From contig JBGAIM010000007.1 in assembly GCA_044225555.1 (NCBI GenBank), positions 62,001 to 126,000 of the forward strand: a stretch of DNA of 64,000 nucleotides, written 5' to 3'. Positions 58,147 to 64,000 of the stretch are shown here, in pieces (within the stretch, counting starts at the first letter, position 1; the number at the start of each line of letters is the position of its first letter). The stretch comes from JADLHS01 sp044225555. Its GTDB lineage: Bacteria > Verrucomicrobiota > Verrucomicrobiia > Limisphaerales > JADLHS01. The notes below the pieces were generated by a model. It searched no databases and was not told where the DNA came from. It saw only the letters and a list, made by a program, of their open reading frames with translations. Position numbers and translations under genes: made by a program.

Positions 58147-61098
58147 TTACTGTTTTCCCAATGGAGCCGTGAGCCGGACCCGGGTGCCGCGTTCCGCGCC
58201 TGGCTCCAGCGCGAACTCGCCGCCGACATCTTCCATCCGCTTGCGCATGTTGCGCAATCCATTTCTGCCGGTCTTGGTGGCGGCGTCGCCCGGACCGCGG
58301 CCATCATCCTCAACTTCCAGCGTGAACCGGTCGCCATGTAGGCGCAGCCGGATCTTCACCTCGCCGGCCCGGGCATGCTTCACGACGTTGTTCACCGATT
58401 CTTTGAACGCCAGAAACACATTGTGTCTCAGGTCGGGCGGAATGACCGTTGCGGGCAACTGGGCTGGCACCTCCAGCCGGTAACGCAATCCGGCCAGGGA
58501 GAGATATTCCTGCGCATACTTGCAGGCGTAATTGACCAGACCCTCCAGGGTGTCATTTTGCGGATTCGCGGCCCAGACGATCTCATCGAGGGCGCGCGAG
58601 GTGTCGCGGGCGGTCTGGGAAATCTGTTTGGCGTGCGACTCGATTTCCTGCGGCAGATGCCTGTCCTCCTCGGCCATTTCCCCGAGCAACGCCACCTGGG
58701 TCAGGTTCGCGCCCAGTTGATCGTGCAAGTCGCGGGCGATGCGGGAGCGCTCTTTTTCCAGGGCCTCCTGCTGGCGCATTAATGCGAGTTGCCGCTGGAG
58801 TCGCTGCGTGGAGATGAAGTAAACCACCCCCACGATCGCTCCGAGCAAACCTAATGCCGCCAGGGTTCGGAACCACCACTCCTGCCAGAACGGCGGCAGC
58901 ACCGTTACGGCAATGGAAACGCCGGCCTTGTTCCACACGCCGTCTTCGTTGCACGCGGTCACGTGAAACTGATAATCACCGGGTAACAGCCGGCTGTAGC
59001 TGGCCCGCCGCACCTCCGTGGGCGAATTCCAGGTCTTGTCCAGGTTTTCCATCCAATAGCGGAAGCGAGCCCGCTCGGGTGCGGCGAGATTCAGGCTCGT
59101 ATAGAATATCTCCAGCCGTTCCGCGCCGGCCGGCAGCGTCAGACTCCGCAATGCGGTGGTCGCGAGGTGATTCGTATTTTGCTCAACATCATCCAGCAGG
59201 ACCGACTCGATGGCCACGGGCGGTGGATTGGTGTTGGGCCGGAGTTGCTTCGGGTCAAAGGTGACGAGTCCCTTGGTCGTGGGAAACCACAACCGCCCGT
59301 CCTCGGTGCGACACGCGGCGGGCTGCGAATCCCGGGTGCATTCACTCGTGGGCAACCCATCACCCGGGCCATAAACCCGGCATGAAATGGCCGGCCCTTT
59401 GTCGGAGGCGAAACTGGCCAGCGACTTCTTCGTCACGCGCATCAACCCCAGGTTCGAGCCGAGCCACAAATTGTCCTGCTCGTCATCAATGAGGTAACCG
59501 ATGCTGTCGCTCGCCAGCCCGTCCTTGGCGCCAAACCGCGTCCAACGACCGCTTTGCCAGCGGCCCAACCCATTACCCGTACCGACCCACAACACCCCCT
59601 CGCGATCCGCACACAGCGAGGTGATGTTCTCGCAGGGCAGGCCGTCCGCCTGGTGAAACGCGGTGAATTGCCCGTCCCGCCAGCAGTTCAATCCGTCCCG
59701 CGCCGTGCCGATCCAAAGATTCCCACTGGCGTCATCGGTGATGGCAGTGATTTGATTTCCCGTCAGCCCATTCTCCTTTTTGAATTCGCGCCACTCACCC
59801 TTCTCCCAATACGCCAGGCCATTCCCCGTTCCCACCCATAACCGCCCGCTCCGATCTTCGTGAATCGCTGAAATGTTCGGCCGGGGCAGGCGCGGTTGAA
59901 ATCGGCCGTTGACCAGCTCGAACAAACCCGCGTCCCGCGTGCCGACCCAGACCCGTTGGGCGCGATCCACCAGCACGGTGGAAAAGTTGGGGCTCAACAG
60001 CCCCTGCTCGGCCCCGAAGTTCTGTCCCCCGCCATCCTTCCAATACGTCACCCCGCCCCCGTTGAAGCCAACCCACATCCCGCCGTTTGTATCGGCGCAG
60101 ACCGATTGCACCACCCACACCCGGCCCGCCTCCGCGAGACTGAATGGATTCCGCTTAACTCGATTCAACCCGCCACCATCCGTGCCCACCCACAGATTTC
60201 CTTCGCGGTCCTCACACAACGACAACGCGGTGGGCTGCGACAGGCCAGGTACCCAATAATTTGTTCCGGTCGCGTCGAAGCGGAATACCCCGCCGTTCTG
60301 GGTGCCCACTGCCAGATTCCCTTCGTGATCTTCGATGGCTGCCATGATGCGCGCGCTGCCCCAGGGATAAGGGCCGAAGTCCAATGCCACGCGGTTGGTT
60401 TGCAGCTTCAGAATCCGCCCATCAACGAATTGCCAGAAACCACCCGCCCGGCTGGCTACCAGGAAATCTTGCCTCGGCACGGCATTGGATTTCAGCAGCA
60501 GCTCAAACGGTTTCGCCGCCAGATCCGACACGATTTGAAACAGTCTGCTGTCCGTCCCGATCCACATCTGGCCGGAGGGCTCGGCGATGACCGCGCGGCA
60601 GTTGCTGAAACGCTCGCCCACCGGCCAGATATTTTCGACCTTCCCCTCACGACACCGCGCCAATCGGCTATCCACCGTGTAAAGCCAGACCGCCCCGGTG
60701 ACATCCTCGCACGCGGCGGCCAGTTGCACCCCGGCACCCCCGCCCAGGTCCAGGCTGGAGACTTTTCCATCCTTGATGAAATTGGCGCCCGCTGCGGTCC
60801 CCACCCACAACCCACCCTGGCTGTCCGCAAACAAACAAACAATCGTACTGTTGTTCAACCCCGGCGTGTTCCATTCGGTGAAAACCTCGAAGTGATTGCC
60901 ATCGAAACGCGCCAGGCCGTCCCGCGTTCCCAGCCAGAGATAACCATCCCGCGTCTGTGCCATCGCAATCACCGAACTTTGCGGCAACCCGTTCGGGGAA
61001 GGGTCAACGATGTACGACGGTGCCGACGAATCTGCCCTGACCGCGGGACTGCCCAGCAACAGCCCGGCCACCATCAGCGCGCGTCCAAGAATCGGCAT
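58147..61098 (-). CDS. Reg_prop/Y_Y_Y sensor histidine kinase
   Basis: About 983 residues from ATG 61098, which opens a signal peptide (MPILGRALMVAGLLLGSPAVRA). A long periplasmic part (about 25-665) is made of two-component-regulator propeller repeats of the form LWLGTRDGLARF, folding as two seven-bladed propellers, and a Y_Y_Y domain (about 630-700). One membrane helix lies near 722-742. The kinase has the HisKA_3 segment RSRIARDLHDQLGANLTQ (His near 792) and HATPase_c with VEDDGRGPG. The layout matches one-chain sensors of polysaccharide or related signals, but without the fused DNA-binding domain. The separate NarL regulator is the likely partner. Confidence 0.94.
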   Translation of the reverse strand: MPILGRALMVAGLLLGSPAVRADSSAPSYIVDPSPNGLPQSSVIAMAQTRDGYLWLGTRDGLARFDGNHFEVFTEWNTPGLNNSTIVCLFADSQGGLWVGTAAGANFIKDGKVSSLDLGGGAGVQLAAACEDVTGAVWLYTVDSRLARCREGKVENIWPVGERFSNCRAVIAEPSGQMWIGTDSRLFQIVSDLAAKPFELLLKSNAVPRQDFLVASRAGGFWQFVDGRILKLQTNRVALDFGPYPWGSARIMAAIEDHEGNLAVGTQNGGVFRFDATGTNYWVPGLSQPTALSLCEDREGNLWVGTDGGGLNRVKRNPFSLAEAGRVWVVQSVCADTNGGMWVGFNGGGVTYWKDGGGQNFGAEQGLLSPNFSTVLVDRAQRVWVGTRDAGLFELVNGRFQPRLPRPNISAIHEDRSGRLWVGTGNGLAYWEKGEWREFKKENGLTGNQITAITDDASGNLWIGTARDGLNCWRDGQFTAFHQADGLPCENITSLCADREGVLWVGTGNGLGRWQSGRWTRFGAKDGLASDSIGYLIDDEQDNLWLGSNLGLMRVTKKSLASFASDKGPAISCRVYGPGDGLPTSECTRDSQPAACRTEDGRLWFPTTKGLVTFDPKQLRPNTNPPPVAIESVLLDDVEQNTNHLATTALRSLTLPAGAERLEIFYTSLNLAAPERARFRYWMENLDKTWNSPTEVRRASYSRLLPGDYQFHVTACNEDGVWNKAGVSIAVTVLPPFWQEWWFRTLAALGLLGAIVGVVYFISTQRLQRQLALMRQQEALEKERSRIARDLHDQLGANLTQVALLGEMAEEDRHLPQEIESHAKQISQTARDTSRALDEIVWAANPQNDTLEGLVNYACKYAQEYLSLAGLRYRLEVPAQLPATVIPPDLRHNVFLAFKESVNNVVKHARAGEVKIRLRLHGDRFTLEVEDDGRGPGDAATKTGRNGLRNMRKRMEDVGGEFALEPGAERGTRVRLTAPLGKQ

Positions 61099-61193
61099 GC
61101 CCGAATGTTTGGAAGTTGTGCCAATCAAGTAAAGACGAATGAACGCCAGCCACCGGACTCGTGATCCAAGAGTCGAGAAAAGCCGAAAAGGTA

Positions 61194-61278
61194 TGGTGCG
61201 CATGGCAGGACTTGAACCTGCACGCCTTACGGCACTACCACCTCAAAGTAGCGCGTCTGCCAATTCCGCCACATGCGC
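61194..61278 (-). tRNA. tRNA-Leu (GAG anticodon)
   Basis: An 85-nt tRNA including an encoded CCA on the minus strand. The 5' acceptor strand GCGCATG (61278-61272) pairs with CATGCGC near the 3' end. The anticodon stem CTACT/GGTAG encloses the loop TTGAGGT with anticodon GAG. The long variable arm TGCCGTAAGGCGT is typical of class II tRNAs, and the T arm is GCAGG-TTCAAGT-CCTGC. It reads CUC/CUU leucine codons. Confidence 0.95.
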
Positions 61279-61484
61279 GTAGCCTCTAAAATGAACCAAT
61301 CTTCGCCGCCGCTGGCAAGGTTAATCTGGAAGCCACCACGCCGCGCTGATCCCATCCGGCGGCGAACAAATACGAAATAGTCCGCCAACACCACCGCCCG
61401 CTGGTGCGGCTTCACGGGCCGGAAGCGGCGTTGAGCTTCGCCACCTGCGTTCCGGGGAATGCCTGTCAGAAGCATGGTTGGGGC

Positions 61485-61513
61485 TTGGAGCTTTTGTCGG
61501 GGCGCGCTACGTT
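61485..61513 (+). promoter_or_regulatory. xdhC promoter, probably leaderless
   Basis: TTGGAG (61485-61490), a 17-bp spacer and TACGTT (61508-61513), followed after 6 nt by GTG 61520, the preferred start of xdhC. Confidence 0.4.
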
Positions 61514-61519
61514 TGCGTC

Positions 61520-62506
61520 GTGGGTGATTCAATCTTCCAGGCCCTGGCCGCTGCCGCGCAACGCCGCGAATCCGTCGCCCTTGGCATCATCACCGGTGTC
61601 AAAGGTTCCAGCCCACAGAAGTTCGGTGCGAAAGCCCTCTTCCACGCTGACCGCCGCATTCAAGGTACCCTCGGCGGTGGCTGCCTCGAAGCCGAAGCAC
61701 AACGTCTTGGCCTCAACTCACTCAAAACTGGCAAGCCTGAAACCTTTGAACTTGTCCTCGACCACGATTTCGGCTGGGACGACGGCCTCATCTGCGGCGG
61801 CAAAGTTCTAGGCGTGATCCTGCCAAACGCACAAGCCGCCGGAGAACAATTCTGGAGTGACTTGGCCCGCCGCGACACTGCTAAATCCTGGGGGGTGAAG
61901 CGCGATTTCTCCGTCGCTCGCACCGCTCCAGCCTTCAACCGTCAACCGTCAACCGTCAACTCCACCGACTGGCTTTACACCGAAACCATCACTCCGCCCT
62001 GTGCGCTCTGGATTGCCGGCTCTGGCCACATCGCGCAGGCGGTTGCGCCCCTGGCATTGCAACTGGATTTCGCCGTCACCGTCTTCGACGACCGGCCCGA
62101 GCTGGCGAACCATGATTTCTTTCCGAAGGACGTAACCCTCCGCACGGGCGACTGGGGTGAACTTTGTAACGCCCCATTCCCCAACGTACCGACGTTTGGC
62201 CTCATCGTCACACGGGGACACAAGCACGACGCGCTTGTGCTGGAAACCTGGATTCATCGCCCGCTTGCCTTCCTCGGTATGATCGGCAGCACGCGCAAAG
62301 CGCGAACCATCGCCGAGCACTTTGTGAAACAGAAGATCGCCACCGCCGAAGAAGTCGCGCGCGTCGCCTGTCCCGTCGGCATCCGCATTCGCTCGCAAAG
62401 CGTGATGGAAATCGCCGTGGACATCCTGGCGCAATACATAGACAAGCGGGCGGAGGCGGTGAGTGAGCAACGCGCCACCGCCTCGGCCAAGATGGAATTG
62501 ATTTGA
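61520..62506 (+). CDS. xdhC: XdhC/CoxI family protein (molybdenum cofactor insertion factor)
   Basis: About 328 residues from GTG 61520. XdhC binds molybdenum cofactor and inserts it into xanthine dehydrogenase, whose large subunit is encoded convergently next door. The N-terminal XdhC_CoxI domain has the signature VALGIITGVKGSSPQKFGAKAL and GTLGGGCLEAEA. The C-terminal XdhC_C Rossmann domain carries CALWIAGSGHIAQAVAPLA, FDDRPE and LAFLGMIGSTRKA. A heptamer repeat encodes the linker around 140-148. The longer frame to 61478 is possible but less likely. Confidence 0.9.
   Translation: MGDSIFQALAAAAQRRESVALGIITGVKGSSPQKFGAKALFHADRRIQGTLGGGCLEAEAQRLGLNSLKTGKPETFELVLDHDFGWDDGLICGGKVLGVILPNAQAAGEQFWSDLARRDTAKSWGVKRDFSVARTAPAFNRQPSTVNSTDWLYTETITPPCALWIAGSGHIAQAVAPLALQLDFAVTVFDDRPELANHDFFPKDVTLRTGDWGELCNAPFPNVPTFGLIVTRGHKHDALVLETWIHRPLAFLGMIGSTRKARTIAEHFVKQKIATAEEVARVACPVGIRIRSQSVMEIAVDILAQYIDKRAEAVSEQRATASAKMELI
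61935..61960. repeat. Heptamer tandem repeat inside xdhC
   Basis: Three exact copies of TCAACCG (61935-61955) plus a partial fourth. The 21-bp array keeps the reading frame and encodes linker residues between the two XdhC domains. Confidence 0.75.
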
Positions 62507-62561
62507 ACCGCTGGGGCCAAGGCGCTCGGGGGTTGGCGCCCTTCAGAATGCTTGGCACTGA

Positions 62562-64000
62562 TCAGAGCGTTGGCCAGCACGCGCCAGCGTCTTGGACTGC
62601 GGCGGCCCTCCGCCGCTGTTCTTGCACCGCCCGCCAGATCGCCTCACAAGTCGCGGGCGAAGCGAGCGCAACGTCACCCTTCCCCGAACCAAACGCGGCC
62701 ACCGCCTCGCGAATCGCCTCGCGCACCGAGATCGCCAGCATGAACGGCGGTTCGCCCACGGCTTTGCTCCCGTGAATGACGCCAGCTTGAGTAGCGTTCT
62801 TGAGCAGCGTCACGTTGAAGATCTGTGGCGTGTCGCCGACGGACGGGATTTTGTAAGTGTCCGGCGAGTGCGTCAGCAACACACCCTGGTCGTCCCATTT
62901 CAGTTCTTCAGTCGTCAACCAACCCATGCCCTGTACAAAGCCGCCTTCGATCTGACCGCGATTGACGCCTTCGTTCACCGAGTCGCCCACGTCGTGGAGA
63001 ATGTCCACCCGCAACACGCGGTGCATGCCGGTGAACCCGTCCACCTCCACCTCCGTCACCGCGGCGCCGCACGCAAAGTAGTGAAACGGCTGACCGCGTC
63101 CCGCCGCGCGATCCCAATGAATCCCGGGCGTGGCGTAATAGCCGGTTGCCGAAAGACTGACGCGGGAGAGATAGGCCTTTTTCGCCACGTCAGCGAACGC
63201 AACCTTTGCCTCGGGAAACTCACGATGAAAGACAAACCCGTCCACGAAATTGATCAACTCCGCATTTCGCACTCCGCACTCCGCACCCCGTTTGAGCCTC
63301 GTTACCTCGGCGGCTACAAGTTCAGCAGCGATAGGCGCAAGCCTGTTGCGCAAGATCTCACACGCATTCTTCACCGCTGCGCCGTTCAAGTCCGTGCCTG
63401 CGCTTGCCGCGGTCGCGGAAGTGTTCGGCACTTTGTCCGTGCTCGTCGGCATGATGCGAATATGCTCCAGCTTCACGCCCAGTTCCTGTGCGGCGATCAT
63501 CGCCACGTTCGTGTGCAACCCTTGGCCCATTTCTGTGCCACCATGATTCAATTGTACGGTGCCGTCCTGGTAAATCAGCACGAACACACCGGCCTGATTC
63601 AGATGCGTGACCGTGAAGCTGATGCCAAACTTCACCGGAGTGATCGCAATGCCGCGCTTCGTGTGCGGATGCGCTGCGTTCCATTGTGCGAGTTCTGAGC
63701 GGCGCTGTTCGAGCGCTGAAGACTTCTTAAGCTCCTGCCAGATTGTTTGGATTCGGTTGTCCTCAATGCGCTGCCCGTAATGCGTCATGTTCGTCTCATC
63801 CGTCCCACGGTAAAGATTTCTCTCCCTGACAACTTCAGGGGCGAGCCCCAGCCTCCGCGCGACACGATCGAGGATTTCCTCAATCACCAGCATGCCCTGC
63901 GGCCCGCCAAATCCACGGAACGCCGTGTTCGACGACAGGTTGGTTTTTGCCACCTGACCACGAAACTCGACGGCGGGGATGTAATACGAGTTGTCGAGGT
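62562..64000 (-). CDS. xdhB: Xanthine dehydrogenase molybdenum-binding (large) subunit, partial at the 5' end
   Basis: The open frame continues to the right edge of the window, so only the C-terminal about 478 residues are seen. It begins inside DNSYYIPAVEFRGQVAKTNL and contains the family-conserved SSNTAFRGFGGPQG of the molybdopterin site. NHGGTEMGQGLHTNV, STDKVPNTSATAASAGTDLNG and the C-terminal VGEPPFMLAISVREAIREAV are the other hallmarks. It should oxidise hypoxanthine and xanthine to urate in the cytoplasm, or a related purine. A heptamer repeat encodes an extra segment near GAECGVRNAEL. It is convergent with xdhC. Confidence 0.92.
   Translation of the reverse strand, partial: LDNSYYIPAVEFRGQVAKTNLSSNTAFRGFGGPQGMLVIEEILDRVARRLGLAPEVVRERNLYRGTDETNMTHYGQRIEDNRIQTIWQELKKSSALEQRRSELAQWNAAHPHTKRGIAITPVKFGISFTVTHLNQAGVFVLIYQDGTVQLNHGGTEMGQGLHTNVAMIAAQELGVKLEHIRIMPTSTDKVPNTSATAASAGTDLNGAAVKNACEILRNRLAPIAAELVAAEVTRLKRGAECGVRNAELINFVDGFVFHREFPEAKVAFADVAKKAYLSRVSLSATGYYATPGIHWDRAAGRGQPFHYFACGAAVTEVEVDGFTGMHRVLRVDILHDVGDSVNEGVNRGQIEGGFVQGMGWLTTEELKWDDQGVLLTHSPDTYKIPSVGDTPQIFNVTLLKNATQAGVIHGSKAVGEPPFMLAISVREAIREAVAAFGSGKGDVALASPATCEAIWRAVQEQRRRAAAVQDAGACWPTL
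63257..63291. repeat. Heptamer tandem repeat inside the xanthine dehydrogenase gene
   Basis: Five units related to ACTCCGC (ACTCCGC, ATTTCGC, ACTCCGC, ACTCCGC, ACCCCGT), 35 bp. The family matches the repeat before ftsY. It encodes an extra loop, GAECGVRNAEL, not expected in the enzyme. Confidence 0.65.

Noticed and set aside
1..64000. CRISPR arrays, prophage or transposase genes
   Set aside because: No regularly spaced direct repeats with unique spacers and no integrase, transposase or phage structural genes were seen; only short palindromic and heptamer repeats.

Overview
The window is GC-rich, chromosomal and densely packed, with no prophage, plasmid or CRISPR signature. Gene content points to a Verrucomicrobiota bacterium, probably of the Pedosphaera/Limisphaerales (subdivision 3) type. 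Supporting points are the coaD-yceD-rpmF-plsX-fabH order, an adenosylcobalamin-dependent ribonucleotide reductase, large secreted repeat proteins ending in an RFYKV-like tail, SBBP propeller proteins, many NarL/LuxR two-component genes, and short palindromic and heptamer repeats that also invade coding regions. The taxonomic call is inference.

Layout. 0-10 kb: class II ribonucleotide reductase, a DUF554 membrane protein, AMP nucleosidase, several small membrane or lipoprotein genes, a ParDE-like toxin-antitoxin pair and rarA. A structured RNA with the closing stem and gene position of 6S RNA lies just upstream of rarA. 10.6-19.1 kb: a signalling island on the minus strand with two paralogous receiver-only proteins (one with a duplicated phosphorylation-site segment, one lacking the phospho-acceptor), a free-standing LuxR helix-turn-helix protein, a complete NarL-type regulator with a PAS/GAF histidine kinase, and a large hybrid kinase. 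The first three genes share a 17-bp upstream motif at nearly constant distance. 19-28 kb: a giant secreted repeat protein, a small exported protein, a double aspartyl-protease-like protein, and a FecR protein followed by a CHASE2-adenylate cyclase.

28-35 kb: the conserved coenzyme A/fatty acid/phospholipid operon coaD-yceD-rpmF-plsX-fabH, then two tandem rhomboid proteases with duplicated promoters, a GNAT acetyltransferase and a Ca2+/Na+ exchanger. 35-49 kb: a flavin reductase, a YHS-domain protein, an S9 peptidase, a heme-c-type chemoreceptor, a truncated globin overlapping alaS, alaS itself with several in-frame inserts, and nusB-PHP phosphoesterase-ftsY. 49-64 kb: an SBBP propeller/Ig protein, DUF1398, a Pro/Ser/Tyr-rich secreted protein, cutC, ribD and ribE, a NarL regulator with a reg_prop sensor kinase, tRNA-Leu(GAG), xdhC and the start-truncated xanthine dehydrogenase large subunit.

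A theme across the window is promoters with a TAGNNT-like -10 box. In many of them the start codon lies only 6-9 nt after the -10 box, which implies leaderless mRNAs (rarA, coaD, ribD, ribE, xdhC, one rhomboid). For cutC and DUF1398 the leaderless start codon opens a 7-8 codon mini-ORF whose stop overlaps the real start as ATGA.
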